Notes: generated from the letters alone by a model not told the origin. A stretch of 64,000 nucleotides of DNA from Gracilibacillus lacisalsi DSM 19029 (GCF_000377765.1 NZ_KB898668.1:124001-188000); one strand, 5' to 3'; positions 40,780 through 52,179 are shown, counted from the stretch's first letter. Made by a program: numbers and translations.

Positions 40780-40885
40780 ATTTATACTTCCTTTTCTATT
40801 ATCCATTCACTAATTTTGGTATGCATGTCTTATTCCGATTATATCATAGTCATTACTTTCTAGGTATCATCCAAATCTCCCAAGT

Positions 40886-41980
40886 TTATTGCCGATATTT
40901 ACTAATGTTGATTAATATTCCGACAGAACAAAGCGTCAAAGTTAATGAGGAACCTCCATAGCTTAAGAATGGTAATGTAATGCCAGTGACCGGAATTAAA
41001 CCAATGACAACACTGATATTAATCATGACTTGGATAGCTATCATACCGACAATGCCAACCGCTAGTAATCTAGCAAAAAGATCTGGTGCATGGATCGCCG
41101 TTAATATTCCTCTCCAAATAAACAAAAAGAATAGAATAATGACAAAACTTGCACCAATAAATCCTAATTCCTCTGCGATAATTGCAAAAATAAAATCATT
41201 ATGCGGTTCCGGCAGATAAAAATATTTTTGCAGGCTGTTTCCAAAACCAACTCCTAATAACCCCCCAGGACCAATCGCGTACAAGGACTGAATGATTTGA
41301 AAGCCTGTCCCTAAAGGATCTTGCCAAGGGTCGAGAAATGCTGTGATACGATTAATTCTGTAGGGAGCAGAGATAATAAGCAGTAGAAATCCAATAACAC
41401 CAAAGCCTGCTAAAAATACAAAGTGCATGATTTTGGCACCTGCTACGAAAATCAACAGAAAACAAGTTACCAAAAATACCATACCTGTACCTAAATCAGG
41501 CTGCAGCATAATAATTAGAAAAACGATTACTGAAATCGAAAGTGGTGGGAGAAAACCCTTTTTAAATTCTGTAATTTTATCCTGATGATTGACTAGAAAG
41601 CCACTTAAAAACATAATCATCGCAAGTTTAATAAATTCGGCAGGTTGAATGCTAAATGCACCTACTCCTATCCAACTTCTTGCACCACCTCTAACCATTC
41701 CGATCCCAGGAATCAAAACAGCAACTAACAGGATTAATGAGCCGATAAAAATCCTTTTTCGATACTTGATCCATTGAAAATAAGGAATGTTAGAAACAAT
41801 CATCATCGCAATTACACCTACACCAGCAAAAAGTATCTGTCGTTTTAAGAAATAAAAAGAATCATTGAATTTATACTCAGCCCAAATCGAAGAGGCGCTA
41901 TAAACCATGATTGTTCCGACCAACAAGATAGCAACGATGACAAAAATTAAGAAATAATCCGGTGTACGTTGACTTTTCAT
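40886..41980 (-). CDS. spoVE: SEDS peptidoglycan polymerase SpoVE
   Basis: This 364-residue SEDS glycosyltransferase, with about ten membrane helices, polymerises lipid II during spore cortex synthesis. Family motifs include RGGARSWIGVGAFSIQPAE, the catalytic-region Asp in LQPDLGTG, and the C-terminal GLIPVTGITLPFLSYGGSS. Its position after murD and with spoVD in the same cluster supports SpoVE rather than FtsW/RodA, though sequence alone does not separate them. The ATG at 41980 has GGAAGCGAAG before it. A GC-rich dyad (AGGGGC with GCCCCT) lies in the 100-base gap from murD. Confidence 0.9.
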   Translation of the reverse strand: MKSQRTPDYFLIFVIVAILLVGTIMVYSASSIWAEYKFNDSFYFLKRQILFAGVGVIAMMIVSNIPYFQWIKYRKRIFIGSLILLVAVLIPGIGMVRGGARSWIGVGAFSIQPAEFIKLAMIMFLSGFLVNHQDKITEFKKGFLPPLSISVIVFLIIMLQPDLGTGMVFLVTCFLLIFVAGAKIMHFVFLAGFGVIGFLLLIISAPYRINRITAFLDPWQDPLGTGFQIIQSLYAIGPGGLLGVGFGNSLQKYFYLPEPHNDFIFAIIAEELGFIGASFVIILFFLFIWRGILTAIHAPDLFARLLAVGIVGMIAIQVMINISVVIGLIPVTGITLPFLSYGGSSLTLTLCSVGILINISKYRQ

Positions 41981-42082
41981 CTTCGCTTCCACGAAAAAAA
42001 CCCCCAAATCTATTAATGAATTAGGGGCCTGTTATATTTTTATACAACATCGTCTGTGCTCATTATAATAGACAAGCCCCTA

Positions 42083-43429
42083 TTATAATTTATGCACAGA
42101 TTCCATAAACATGTTGCCTCTTTCTTCAAAGGTTTTATATTGATCCCAGCTTGCACAAGCAGGTGATAATAAGACAACATCGTCTTTATTGGATAATTGA
42201 TATGCTTTTTGAACAGCTTCATTCATCGAGTCTACCAATTCTATATTTTCAATTCCACTAGCCTCTCCGACTTTTCGTAATTTCGTACTTGTTTCACCAA
42301 ACAATACAAGTGCCTTCACATTTGACATATATGGCATTAATTCATCGAAATCATTACCGCGGTCAAGACCACCTGCTAGCAATATAATTGATTGATTAAA
42401 TGCTGATAATGCCTTAGTTGTTGCAAGTATATTAGTTGCTTTGGAATCATTATAAAACTTTCGACCGTTCACTTCTTTCACAAATTGCAGACGATGTGTT
42501 ACACCTGTGAAAGATGTAAGGACAGTTTCAATCACTTGATTTGAGATACCTTCAAGTTTCGCAACCGAAACAGCAGCTAAAATATTCTCTAGGTTATGTT
42601 CCCCTACTAACACGACAGATGCTAAGTCAATCACTTTTTCTCCACGGAAATATATTGCTTCTTCATCACAATATGTACCGTTTGTGATTTCTCCTTTACG
42701 GCTAAATGGAACAAGGTTGGCGCCAGCATGTTTAATTAAATTTACAACACGTTGATCATCAGCATTATAAACTAAATAATCATGTTCTGTTTGATTTTTA
42801 AAGATATTAGCTTTTGCATTTTGATAATGTTCCAACGTATGATGGTAATCTAAATGTGCTTCAAAAAGATTAAGCAGTACGGCGATTTTAGGTTTAAATG
42901 TATCTATACCTAATAATTGAAAAGAAGATAATTCAGCAATCATTGTTTGCTTATCATCCATTTGCTCGGCCACTTCTGATGCAACATGGCCAATGTTCCC
43001 CGCCAAGCTAACTGGTGCATCTGCTTTTTTAAACATTTCATAAATTAAAGTGGTTGTCGTTGTTTTCCCATTTGAACCAGTAATACCAACGATTTGATCA
43101 ATGCCGAAGTACGGTATTAATTCTATTTCTGTTAAAACAGGAAGTTCTTGTTTAACAGCACTATCTATTAAAAGATTTTCATAGGGAATACCCGGATTTT
43201 TAATAATGGCATCAATATCTTCAATCAATGACAAAGGGTGGTCACCAACAACTACAGAAACACCTTCAGAGCGGAGAGTCTGTACATTTTCATCATCTTC
43301 TTTAGCTTTCAAATCATTGGCAACTACCTCTATACCATTTCTATTTAACAATTTCGCAACAGCTGTTCCACTTTTGGCAAGACCTAACACCAGTACTTTA
43401 GCAAAAGGGAAATCCTTTAATTTTCTCAT
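42083..43429 (-). CDS. murD: UDP-N-acetylmuramoylalanine-D-glutamate ligase
   Basis: MurD adds D-glutamate to UDP-MurNAc-L-Ala. The 448-residue Mur ligase has the P-loop [18 protein letters not shown] near 115-130 and the C-terminal [18 protein letters not shown], diagnostic for MurD. The ATG overlaps the mraY stop (ATGA). Confidence 0.97.
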   Translation of the reverse strand: MRKLKDFPFAKVLVLGLAKSGTAVAKLLNRNGIEVVANDLKAKEDDENVQTLRSEGVSVVVGDHPLSLIEDIDAIIKNPGIPYENLLIDSAVKQELPVLTEIELIPYFGIDQIVGITGSNGKTTTTTLIYEMFKKADAPVSLAGNIGHVASEVAEQMDDKQTMIAELSSFQLLGIDTFKPKIAVLLNLFEAHLDYHHTLEHYQNAKANIFKNQTEHDYLVYNADDQRVVNLIKHAGANLVPFSRKGEITNGTYCDEEAIYFRGEKVIDLASVVLVGEHNLENILAAVSVAKLEGISNQVIETVLTSFTGVTHRLQFVKEVNGRKFYNDSKATNILATTKALSAFNQSIILLAGGLDRGNDFDELMPYMSNVKALVLFGETSTKLRKVGEASGIENIELVDSMNEAVQKAYQLSNKDDVVLLSPACASWDQYKTFEERGNMFMESVHKL

Positions 43430-44412
43430 GATGACAACACCTCAATATAAATACCTAAAAATGCAAATAGTATACCGACTGCCCAAAACGTGGTCACTAC
43501 TCTCCATTCAGACCAACCTTTTAACTCATAGTGATGGTGGAGTGGGCTCATTAGAAAGATTCTCTTTCCTCTTGTTTTAAACGAAATAACCTGAATAATA
43601 ACGGACAATGTCTCTAAAACAAAAACACCGCCAATAATAACTAATAAAATTTCCAATTTTAAAAGTATAGCAATAGCGGCAATAGCACCACCTAAAGCCA
43701 AGGAACCAGTATCACCCATAAATACTTTAGCAGGATGTGCATTAAATACTAGGAATCCCAATAACGCACCTACAACAGATAAACTAAATAATGTTACACT
43801 CAAATTCGGGATACCGTACCAAGCTAATATAGCAAACGCACCGAACGCAATAGCAGCGGTTCCAGCCAATAATCCATCAAGTCCATCAGTCAGGTTGACG
43901 GCATTGGAAGCACCTACTAACATTACTACGATAAAAATAGGATATAGCCAACCTAAGTCAAATGAGATGTTGGTACCTGGTACAGCAATGCTTGTTGAAA
44001 AATTTTGTTGCAGTAATACTACATAAAAGATAATGGCAATCACGATTTGTCCTAATAACTTTTGCTTAGAGGTTAGTCCCAGGTTTCGTTTTAAGACCAC
44101 TTTAATAAAATCATCAAGGAAACCTAATAAGCCGAACCCAATCAATACTAATAGTAACAACAAGACCTCATAGCCTAAAACACCATTGTTAACACGGCTA
44201 ACGACAACGATGCTTGTTATTGAAATACTTAGGATAATCATAACACCACCCATTGTTGGCGTGCCTGATTTTTTTTGGTGTGATTGAGGTCCTTCTTCTC
44301 TAATACTTTGTCCAAATTTTAACCTTTTCAGAAAAGGAATTAAAATCGGGGATAGTAGGACAGTAATTAAAAATGCGATCGCTACTGTAATTAAAAACGT
44401 ATATTCATTCAT
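43426..44412 (-). CDS. mraY: Phospho-N-acetylmuramoyl-pentapeptide transferase
   Basis: MraY makes lipid I in the membrane. The 328-residue protein has ten predicted helices and the conserved loops [25 protein letters not shown] (Asp-rich catalytic region) and [15 protein letters not shown]. The ATG at 44412 lies seven bases after GGAGAG; a TTG further upstream overlaps that ribosome site and is rejected. Confidence 0.97.
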   Translation of the reverse strand: MNEYTFLITVAIAFLITVLLSPILIPFLKRLKFGQSIREEGPQSHQKKSGTPTMGGVMIILSISITSIVVVSRVNNGVLGYEVLLLLLVLIGFGLLGFLDDFIKVVLKRNLGLTSKQKLLGQIVIAIIFYVVLLQQNFSTSIAVPGTNISFDLGWLYPIFIVVMLVGASNAVNLTDGLDGLLAGTAAIAFGAFAILAWYGIPNLSVTLFSLSVVGALLGFLVFNAHPAKVFMGDTGSLALGGAIAAIAILLKLEILLVIIGGVFVLETLSVIIQVISFKTRGKRIFLMSPLHHHYELKGWSEWRVVTTFWAVGILFAFLGIYIEVLSS

Positions 44413-44458
44413 CCATGTTCTCTCCAATCTTCTATCCAGGTGTTACGAATGTAACTGG

Positions 44459-45916
44459 TTAATTCAAATACTTGATAGCTACTTGTTCATCATCAAAATC
44501 TAAGACTTTGTCACCGACAATTTGGTATGTTTCATGTCCTTTACCAGCGATTAAAACAACATCTTTGTCATTTGCTTGTTCAATTGCTTGTTTAATTGCT
44601 TCTTCACGATCTAATATCGTTTGATAATTGTTATGCTTCAGACCTTCCACCATATCATCAATAATTGCTTGTGGGGATTCTGAACGTGGATTATCAGAAG
44701 TAAAGATAGCTTGATCGGCGTATTGACAGGCAACCTCTGCCATCAATGGTCTTTTACGACGATCCCGATCTCCACCACAACCAACTACTACACGTATATC
44801 TCCTGCACAAAAGCGTTTGATGGTTGACAATACATTTTCCAATGAGTCTGGTGTGTGTGCATAATCAATAATCACACCAAAGTCTTGCTTATGTTCCACT
44901 GGTTGGAAACGTCCTTTTACTCCTGAAGTATTGTTTAACACATGTTGTATGATGTCTAATTCAATACCAGAAGCATAAGCTGCAGTTGCCGCTGCTAACA
45001 GGTTATATACACTAAACATTCCCATAAGCTTACTCTTGATTGGAACATTTCCTTTTGGTGTTTTCATTATAAAGGAAACACCATTAGCCATCAATTCTAC
45101 ATTGACAGCTTGGAAAGATGCTTTATTTTGTACACCATAGGTTAACACTGGTTGAGCTGTTGCTCTATTTAAAAATCCTGCATGCTCATCATCTTGATTA
45201 ATAACCGCATATTTTGGTTTTTCATGTTTCAACGTATTACCTAACTGAGAAAATAATAAACTTTTAGCGTATAGGTAGTTTTCCATTGTTTGATGATAAT
45301 CAAGGTGATCTTGACTTAAATTAGTAAATACAGCGATATCGAAGTCTACTCCATGAACTCTCCCTAAGTCTAATGCATGAGAAGATACTTCCATTGTCGC
45401 AACATCTATTTTCTTTTCGACCATTTGATGTAAGTTTTTTTGTAAAAATAAAGCATCAGGTGTTGTGTTTTTTACTGGATGACTCTCACCATCAATCATC
45501 ATTTGAATTGTACCTATTAATGCTGTTTTTTGTTTTGCATACTGGTGGATTTCATCGATGATATGTGTAACCGAGGTTTTTCCATTTGTACCTGTGACAC
45601 CAATAACCTTTAACTTACAGGAAGAATGGTCATAAAAAATGTTAGCTAAATGAGCCAAAGCCCTGGATGTATCTGGGACGATAACGACCGGCACAGATAC
45701 ATCCAGCTCTTTTTCCGCTACGATAACTGTTGCGCCATTATCAACCGCAGCTTCTGCAAATTGATGACCATCTACGGTATACCCTTTGATACATACAAAT
45801 AAAGAATCTTTCTTTAAAAGTCTGTGATCCATTTCTATATGTTCTATATTAATCATATCAAGGTTCTGTTGACATTGATAATCTGGTAAATTTTCAATTA
45901 ATTCTTTAGCATTCAT
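44459..45916 (-). CDS. murE: UDP-N-acetylmuramoyl-tripeptide synthetase, meso-DAP adding
   Basis: MurE adds the third residue of the stem peptide. The 485-residue ligase has the P-loop VTGTNGKTSVTHII and the motif DNPRSESP, whose DNPR is characteristic of meso-diaminopimelate-adding enzymes, so the peptidoglycan is predicted to be DAP-type. Start at ATG 45916 (MNAKELIENLPDY) with AAAAGGTGAC upstream. Confidence 0.97.
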   Translation of the reverse strand: MNAKELIENLPDYQCQQNLDMINIEHIEMDHRLLKKDSLFVCIKGYTVDGHQFAEAAVDNGATVIVAEKELDVSVPVVIVPDTSRALAHLANIFYDHSSCKLKVIGVTGTNGKTSVTHIIDEIHQYAKQKTALIGTIQMMIDGESHPVKNTTPDALFLQKNLHQMVEKKIDVATMEVSSHALDLGRVHGVDFDIAVFTNLSQDHLDYHQTMENYLYAKSLLFSQLGNTLKHEKPKYAVINQDDEHAGFLNRATAQPVLTYGVQNKASFQAVNVELMANGVSFIMKTPKGNVPIKSKLMGMFSVYNLLAAATAAYASGIELDIIQHVLNNTSGVKGRFQPVEHKQDFGVIIDYAHTPDSLENVLSTIKRFCAGDIRVVVGCGGDRDRRKRPLMAEVACQYADQAIFTSDNPRSESPQAIIDDMVEGLKHNNYQTILDREEAIKQAIEQANDKDVVLIAGKGHETYQIVGDKVLDFDDEQVAIKYLN

Positions 45917-46007
45917 ACTAGTCACCTTTTCTTTTTTTGGGTTACTTTTAATAAACAACTACATTATTATATCAAAGACTTTTAAACTTTACGATAAATA
46001 TTTATAA

Positions 46008-47933
46008 CTATTTATTGCCTAAAACAAGCCTGATTTTACTTCCTTCTTGGACTTTTTCTCCTGCAGCAGGTGCTTGATCAATAATATAATCGCCTTCTCC
46101 CACCACATCAACTTCTAAGGAAACCAAATACTGCTGTAATTCACTTTTATTTAAACCGACTAAGTCAGGTACTTCTACAGGAGGAGATTCGGGCCATTGG
46201 TAGTCTTTTTCAATGCCATCATCTTGCTTTGGCACTCCTAAAGCACGCAAGCTATCTTCTATTACGGTGCCGACGATTGGAGCAGCTACCACTCCGCCAA
46301 ATTGTACAACATCTTTTGGATTATCTACCGCAACATACACAACTATTTCAGGATCATCAGCTGGTGCAAACCCGATGAATGATACAATATGATTATTCTC
46401 CATATACTTTCCATCTTCACCGACTTTTTGTGCAGTCCCTGTCTTTCCGCCAACTCGATAACCATCCACATAAGCACTTCGACCAGTTCCTAAGGCAACA
46501 ACTGACTCAAGAGCCTCACGTACTTCTTTAGATGTATCAGCAGAAATAATTCGATTTTTCAAGACGGGCTCAGTAGTATTTACTGCATCACCTGTCACAG
46601 GGTCAAGGAATGCTTTTGCAACATATGGCTCATATAAGTAGCCACCGTTAACTGCAGCTGATACGGCCATGACTTGTTGGATTGGGGTGACTGATACACC
46701 TTGACCAAAAGCAGTAGTTGCTAACTCAACAGGACCGACATTGTCTAAATCGAATAAAATTCCTGTAGCTTCACCTTGTAAATCAACACCTGTTTTTTGG
46801 CCAAAGCCAAAATCCTCAATATAAGAAAATAGTCTCTCTTTACCTAACTTCTGCCCTAAAACAATAAAACCTGGGTTGCAAGAATTCTGTACAACTTCTA
46901 AAAATGTTTGATGTCCATGCCCCCCACTTTTCCAACAATGTAAATGTGTTCCACCTACTTCAATATCTCCATCATCCACATATTCATCGTTTTCAAGATC
47001 CACTAGTCCTTCTTCCAAAGCTGCGGCTAACGTTATAATTTTAAATGTGGAACCAGGCTCATATGTGCTCCAAATCGGCAAATTGCGATTATATACGTCT
47101 GCGCTAATATCCTGATAATTTGCAGGATCAAAATTCGGTCTTGACGACATCCCTAATATACTTCCATCCTTAGGATTTACTGCAATAGCTATCGCGCCAT
47201 CCGGATTATATTTCTCTTCAGCTATATCTAATTCTCTCTCAATAATGGTTTGAACTCTGCTATCTATGGTGAGTTGAAGATCATAGCCGTCTTCAGGGGG
47301 AGTATATTTATCAGCCATTTGCGGCATTCTTTTTCCTTTGGCATCACTGTAAAAGGATAAACTGCCTTCTGTTCCACTTAACATCTCTTCATACATTAAT
47401 TCAAGTCCCGTTAATCCTTGGTTATCAATGCCACTAAATCCAAGTACATGTGACAAATAAGCCCCATTGGGATAGTGTCTAATGGAATCTTCTGCAATAT
47501 AAATTCCTTCTAAATCTAACATTTGAACTGCCATTGCTTTTTCTTCCGATATTTTCCGTCCTTCTGGCTGTAATATCACAATTCGCTCATTTTTATGAAT
47601 AGCTTCTAATACATCTTCATAAGACATATCCAATACATTTGCTAACTGTCTAGCTGTTTGTTCTGCTTCTGTCACTTGTCTTGGCACAACCATTACAGTA
47701 GGAGCGGAAACATTCTCTGCTAAAACCTCTTCATTAGTGTCAATAATCTTACCTCTTTCTGGCTCAAATACAATATCTCTACTCCACAAATCTTCTGCCT
47801 CAGCAATTAGAAAATCGGACCAGATAAATTGCACATATCCTAACCTTATCACAATGACCGCCATAATGATTAATGCAAAAAGAAACACAGTGACTATTCT
47901 GCGTTGCACCTTAATATTGGTTATTCGTTTCAT
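46008..47933 (-). CDS. spoVD: Penicillin-binding protein SpoVD (spore cortex, class B)
   Basis: SpoVD is the transpeptidase partner of SpoVE in cortex synthesis. The 641-residue protein has an N-terminal membrane helix (about 13-31), a dimerisation domain, and the transpeptidase with SxxK at Ser295 (EPGSTFKII), SCN (VQNSCNPGF) and KTG (GGKTGTAQK). One C-terminal PASTA domain begins at about 583 (VEVPDLVGLNKSELQ), the count typical of SpoVD against two in PBP2B. Ribosome site AAAGGAGAT. Confidence 0.96.
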   Translation of the reverse strand: MKRITNIKVQRRIVTVFLFALIIMAVIVIRLGYVQFIWSDFLIAEAEDLWSRDIVFEPERGKIIDTNEEVLAENVSAPTVMVVPRQVTEAEQTARQLANVLDMSYEDVLEAIHKNERIVILQPEGRKISEEKAMAVQMLDLEGIYIAEDSIRHYPNGAYLSHVLGFSGIDNQGLTGLELMYEEMLSGTEGSLSFYSDAKGKRMPQMADKYTPPEDGYDLQLTIDSRVQTIIERELDIAEEKYNPDGAIAIAVNPKDGSILGMSSRPNFDPANYQDISADVYNRNLPIWSTYEPGSTFKIITLAAALEEGLVDLENDEYVDDGDIEVGGTHLHCWKSGGHGHQTFLEVVQNSCNPGFIVLGQKLGKERLFSYIEDFGFGQKTGVDLQGEATGILFDLDNVGPVELATTAFGQGVSVTPIQQVMAVSAAVNGGYLYEPYVAKAFLDPVTGDAVNTTEPVLKNRIISADTSKEVREALESVVALGTGRSAYVDGYRVGGKTGTAQKVGEDGKYMENNHIVSFIGFAPADDPEIVVYVAVDNPKDVVQFGGVVAAPIVGTVIEDSLRALGVPKQDDGIEKDYQWPESPPVEVPDLVGLNKSELQQYLVSLEVDVVGEGDYIIDQAPAAGEKVQEGSKIRLVLGNK

Positions 47934-48017
47934 GACATATCTCCTTTAATTCAAGAAACTGTTTGTCCCAATATATGTTTGTGAAAGGCTGAATAGAACA
48001 CTGTGTATGATTGTTTA

Positions 48018-50225
48018 CTATTCTTCTTCGTTCGCTTCTTCACCGGATTCATCTGATGCATTTTCCTGATCTTCCGGCACATCCGGTTCTTCCAGTTCAA
48101 CCATTAAATAATCTTTTTCGTTAAGTGATGATCCTGTCTCAATACTTTGTTTCTTGACATAACCATTCCCCATCCACTCTAAATCTAGATCTAAAAAGTC
48201 TCGGAAAGATAAGACATCTCTAAATGACCATCCCGTTAAATCTGGCATTTTCATATTATCCGTTGCCACCAAAACGGTTTGCCTTGCTGTTATCTTGGTA
48301 CCTGGTTGTATGTTTACTTTCTTGATTTCTTCACCATCACCGATAACAATTGGCTCTATGCCTAATTCCTTCAATTTATTAATATATGAATCTGTTTGTT
48401 TACCTTCCCACTCAGGAATCTCCACAACTTCGACAGGTTCTGTTGCATCCTTGTCCGGTTCGATATTTAAATAGCGCAAACTATTTTCCATTACATTTTT
48501 AAAGACAAAAGAAACGGGCGCTGAACCTGATTCTGTGTCATCTAATTGTGGTTCCTTAACTGATACATACATAATTAACTCTGGGTCTTCAGCAGGGGCC
48601 ATGCCTAAGAAAGAAAAGGTGTAACTATTTCTTCCATTTTTATATTTGCCTGTCTCAGGATCTACAAAATTGGCAGTGCCTGTTTTACCTGCAACTGTAT
48701 AGTCGTTCAAATTATAAATCTTATGACCTGTTCCATTTTCAGAAGTAATAACGGTTTCTAACACCTCTAAAGTTTTTTTCGCAGTTTCGGCAGAGATTGG
48801 TTCACCTACTACTTCAGGTTCATTTTCAGCAATTACTTGATGTGTATCATGATCCACTGTTTTATCAATGATATATGGTTTTAACATTTTACCTTCATTT
48901 GTAATCGCAGTTGCTGCTTTCATCAATTGTATTGGTGTTGTAGTAGAACCTTGACCAAACGCAGTCGTTATCTTCTCATCCAACCATTTGTAAAGAATTT
49001 GACCTGGCACTTCTCCAGGTAAATCTATACCAGTTTTTTGGTCAAAATCAAATGCGTGCAAATAGTCTAAAAAACGATCCGCTCCAATTTTTTCATAGGC
49101 TAACTTTGCTGCCGCTACGTTTGAAGAACGTTGTATTCCTTCTAAATAGCTGATCGTTCCCCAGCCTTGACGCCTATTATGATCTCCAATTGTTTGAGCA
49201 TGATCTTCTGCCTTGTATTGTCCTGATTTATATTGTTCCTCAGGATTCCAGACACCTTCTTCGATTGCTGCTGCTAAAGTAAATACTTTCATTGTTGAGC
49301 CAGGTTCGAAAGGTGTAGCAATAACGTCATTATACCAGTTCTCTACTTCTCCAATGCTATTCGGGTTATAACTTGGTCTATTACTTAGAGCAAGTATTTC
49401 TCCTGTCTTGGCATTCATGACAACAGCTGTCATTCTATCAGGATCATATTCCTCTTCTACCTCTGATAATGCATCTTCAACTAATGTTTGAACTTTTTGA
49501 TCAAGTGTTAGGTAAACATCATCACCATTATCTGGCTCATTAATTACCTCTTTAGGATCTAATAGTTTCATATTAAATTTATCACGTTGATACGAAATCG
49601 AACCATTGACTCCAGTAAGTAAGTCATTCATGAATCCTTCCACACCATTAATTCCAACAATTTGATCATCTTGTTTATCCGTTAGTCCGATTGTGTGTGA
49701 TGCAAACATCCCGTTTGGATAGAAGCGGGTTGGTTCTTCTATAAAATTTATACCAGGTAATTCTAACGCTTCAATCTCTTCTTTCTGTTCCTGATTTAAT
49801 TCCCTGGCGTTAGAACCAAATTCTACTTGGAATCTCTCATTTTTAATCCCATCGTTCAATCGCTCTGCTATTTCACTTTCTTCCATTTCTAATATAGGTG
49901 CTAGTTTTTTTGCAGTCTCGTTAACATCTTTAACATGTTTCGGTTGCAGAGGATTGGTAGTATGTGACTCATCAACAACAGCGTATAAACGGTACACCAC
50001 ATGTTCTTGAGCTAGTGCCATTCCATTACGGTCATAAATTGTTCCTCTACTAGCAGGAATAGTATAATTATTCGTTCTTTTTTCATCAGCCAACTCTTGA
50101 ATCGATACTCCCGATACTTCTCCAGATACTTGAATATACAAAAACCTACCAGCTATGACAAGAAAAAAGCTCGTAAATATAACAATCCAAACAATTGGCA
50201 TGACTTCTGTTGTTCTACTTTTCAT
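48018..50225 (-). CDS. pbpB: Penicillin-binding protein 2B (class B, septal)
   Basis: PBP2B is the essential septal transpeptidase. The 735-residue protein has a membrane anchor (about 10-31), SxxK at Ser310 (EPGSTMKVF), SSN (QRSSNVAAAKL), KTG (AGKTGTANF) and two C-terminal PASTA domains (from about 600 and 665), followed by an acidic Glu/Asp-rich tail. The ATG at 50225 has AGGTG six bases upstream. It follows ftsL and precedes its paralogue spoVD by 84 bases. Confidence 0.97.
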   Translation of the reverse strand: MKSRTTEVMPIVWIVIFTSFFLVIAGRFLYIQVSGEVSGVSIQELADEKRTNNYTIPASRGTIYDRNGMALAQEHVVYRLYAVVDESHTTNPLQPKHVKDVNETAKKLAPILEMEESEIAERLNDGIKNERFQVEFGSNARELNQEQKEEIEALELPGINFIEEPTRFYPNGMFASHTIGLTDKQDDQIVGINGVEGFMNDLLTGVNGSISYQRDKFNMKLLDPKEVINEPDNGDDVYLTLDQKVQTLVEDALSEVEEEYDPDRMTAVVMNAKTGEILALSNRPSYNPNSIGEVENWYNDVIATPFEPGSTMKVFTLAAAIEEGVWNPEEQYKSGQYKAEDHAQTIGDHNRRQGWGTISYLEGIQRSSNVAAAKLAYEKIGADRFLDYLHAFDFDQKTGIDLPGEVPGQILYKWLDEKITTAFGQGSTTTPIQLMKAATAITNEGKMLKPYIIDKTVDHDTHQVIAENEPEVVGEPISAETAKKTLEVLETVITSENGTGHKIYNLNDYTVAGKTGTANFVDPETGKYKNGRNSYTFSFLGMAPAEDPELIMYVSVKEPQLDDTESGSAPVSFVFKNVMENSLRYLNIEPDKDATEPVEVVEIPEWEGKQTDSYINKLKELGIEPIVIGDGEEIKKVNIQPGTKITARQTVLVATDNMKMPDLTGWSFRDVLSFRDFLDLDLEWMGNGYVKKQSIETGSSLNEKDYLMVELEEPDVPEDQENASDESGEEANEEE

Positions 50226-50234
50226 CGTTAACAC

Positions 50235-50615
50235 CTATTCTACTAAGTCTGTCGCTCGTTTCACTTGGGTGTTTTGAACTTCCAGACCGTGTTTTTTGGC
50301 ATTTTCAATAATCCGTTCAGGTTGGCTTAATTCTTTTTGTTTAAAAGCAAGGTTCTTGTTATGTACCGTTTGTTGTTGAATTTGTGTATTTAACGATTCA
50401 ACCTCACGATTTAATTGGTCTAACGAAGAACTGTAGCTAACCAAGTAAGCAGAAATACTAAGAAAAATGACAGCAAAGATTGCATACATCATTTTTTCAC
50501 CGCGAGTTACCCAGCGCTTCTGCACCTTTACTTTTTTTCTGACTACATTTGGTTGTTGGACTTGTTCTCTTACTTGATCATGTGTGTAATAAGCTCTTGC
50601 GTGTTGACTACTCAT
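50235..50615 (-). CDS. ftsL: Cell division protein FtsL
   Basis: A 126-residue bitopic protein with a basic cytoplasmic part, a membrane helix at about 40-58 (MMYAIFAVIFLSISAYLVSY) and an extracytoplasmic leucine-zipper-like coiled coil (LDQLNREVESLNTQIQQQ). It forms the DivIB-FtsL-DivIC complex. Sequence conservation is low in this family; size, topology and position between rsmH and pbpB make the call. Confidence 0.93.
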   Translation of the reverse strand: MSSQHARAYYTHDQVREQVQQPNVVRKKVKVQKRWVTRGEKMMYAIFAVIFLSISAYLVSYSSSLDQLNREVESLNTQIQQQTVHNKNLAFKQKELSQPERIIENAKKHGLEVQNTQVKRATDLVE

Positions 50616-50630
50616 GGTTTTGCCACCCTT

Positions 50631-51590
50631 CTATTTTATATTATCTTCATTCCAATCCTTCACTTTTTCAATCACTCTCAACTTTGCTGACCTTGAACGT
50701 CGATTCTCTGCCAATTCATTCTCTGATGGCAGAATTGGTTTTCGATTAACTAGACGAAACGATGGTTTAAATTCCTCTGGTATTACCGGAATATTCTTTG
50801 GTACAGGAGGAGGTGTACTCCATTTTTTAAATGTTTGCTTACAAATTCGATCTTCCAGCGAGTGAAAGGTAATAACGGAAATACGTCCACCTATCGAAAG
50901 AGATCTTCCTGCTTGATACAATGCATCTTCAAAAGCCTTCAATTCATCATTAACAGCTATTCGTATCGCCTGAAAAATTCGCTTGGCAGGATGTCCACCT
51001 TTTCTTCTAGCGGGAGCAGGTATTGCTTGTTTAATGATGTCAACTAATTCAAATGTTGTGTCTATTGTTTTTTTCTCTCTTTCCGCTTCTATAGTTCTTG
51101 CAATTTGTTTGGAAAACTTCTCTTCACCATACCTAAAGAAAATCGATACAAGATCTTCATATGGCCATTTATTCACTATCTCAAATGCATTTAATTCACT
51201 TTTTTGATCCATTCGCATATCTAATGGCGCATCATGCTGATAGCTAAACCCTCGTTCCCCTCTATCTAATTGTGGAGAAGAGACACCTAAATCAAACAAA
51301 ACACCATTCACTTCTCTTATTTGCAATTTTTCTAATTCTTCACTTAAATGACGGAAGTTCCGTTGTATCAAGGTGACTTGGTTAAGTCGGTCTTTCAATC
51401 TTTCTTTAGCAGCATTGATAGCGTCTTGATCTTGATCAAATGCGATCAATCTGCCTTTCTCATTCAGTTGTTCTAATAAATATCCGGAGTGTCCGCCACC
51501 ACCTAATGTACAATCAACATAAATGCCATCTGGATTGATATCGAGACCACTAACAGTTTCTGTTTTTAATACCGTATAATGTCCAAACAT
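50631..51590 (-). CDS. rsmH: 16S rRNA m4C1402 methyltransferase RsmH (MraW)
   Basis: RsmH N4-methylates C1402 in the ribosomal P site. The 319-residue protein has the SAM-binding [15 protein letters not shown] near 27-41, [14 protein letters not shown] and the C-terminal [15 protein letters not shown]. The ribosome site AGGGGTGAC precedes the ATG. Second gene of the dcw cluster. Confidence 0.97.
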   Translation of the reverse strand: MFGHYTVLKTETVSGLDINPDGIYVDCTLGGGGHSGYLLEQLNEKGRLIAFDQDQDAINAAKERLKDRLNQVTLIQRNFRHLSEELEKLQIREVNGVLFDLGVSSPQLDRGERGFSYQHDAPLDMRMDQKSELNAFEIVNKWPYEDLVSIFFRYGEEKFSKQIARTIEAEREKKTIDTTFELVDIIKQAIPAPARRKGGHPAKRIFQAIRIAVNDELKAFEDALYQAGRSLSIGGRISVITFHSLEDRICKQTFKKWSTPPPVPKNIPVIPEEFKPSFRLVNRKPILPSENELAENRRSRSAKLRVIEKVKDWNEDNIK

Positions 51591-51616
51591 GGAGTCACCC
51601 CTATTTCTTGTTGTCT

Positions 51617-52048
51617 TTACAAATCAAAATCCATCATATTTTCTGCAATTTCTGCAAATGATTCTTCTGATACATCTACAAATTCATTCCATTTATCTTC
51701 TGCCCAGAATTCTACTCGGTTTGATACACCGATCACTGCACATTCTTTTTCAATTCCGGCATATTTACGAAGTGGTGCAGGTATATTTATCCTTCCCTGC
51801 TTGTCTAGTTCACATTCAACTGCGCCAGAAAAGAAAAAACGGGTAAATGCTCGGGCATCTTTCTTAGTTAACGGTAATTTTTTTAGTTTTTCTTCCAACT
51901 GGTGCCATTCATTCATCGGGTACGCAAACAAACATTGGTCCAAGCCACGGGTAACGACAAACTGTTCACCGAGTCCGTCTCTGAACTTAGAAGGTACAAT
52001 TATACGTCCTTTAGTATCAATGTTATGTTGATATTCTCCCATGAACAT
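51617..52048 (-). CDS. mraZ: Transcriptional regulator MraZ
   Basis: MraZ is an AbrB-fold DNA-binding protein that regulates the dcw operon from repeats near its own promoter. The 143-residue protein has the two SpoVT/AbrB-like halves with [11 protein letters not shown] and [12 protein letters not shown]. The ATG at 52048 ([14 protein letters not shown]) follows GGGGTG. Possible repeats of GTGG-type sequence occur just upstream (GTGGTGAAAAGTGGGGGAAT), as expected for MraZ sites. Confidence 0.96.
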   Translation of the reverse strand: MFMGEYQHNIDTKGRIIVPSKFRDGLGEQFVVTRGLDQCLFAYPMNEWHQLEEKLKKLPLTKKDARAFTRFFFSGAVECELDKQGRINIPAPLRKYAGIEKECAVIGVSNRVEFWAEDKWNEFVDVSEESFAEIAENMMDFDL

Positions 52049-52179
52049 ACCCAGGCACCCCACTTTCTATCCTTATCGTACCACATTCCCCCACTTTTCA
52101 CCACTAAATCTTTAAAAAAACTATCCATTTTTTTGTAAAGGCATTTTTCTCGCTACAAATAGCTGCGAATCCATGTGTA

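Noticed and set aside
42008-42082. Terminator between murD and spoVE
   Set aside because: AGGGGC/GCCCCT pair, but they are about 60 bases apart with no T-run directly after; read-through within the cluster is more likely.
51579-52031. 150-codon plus-strand frame antisense to mraZ
   Set aside because: mraZ is certain by sequence and context; the antisense frame has no support.
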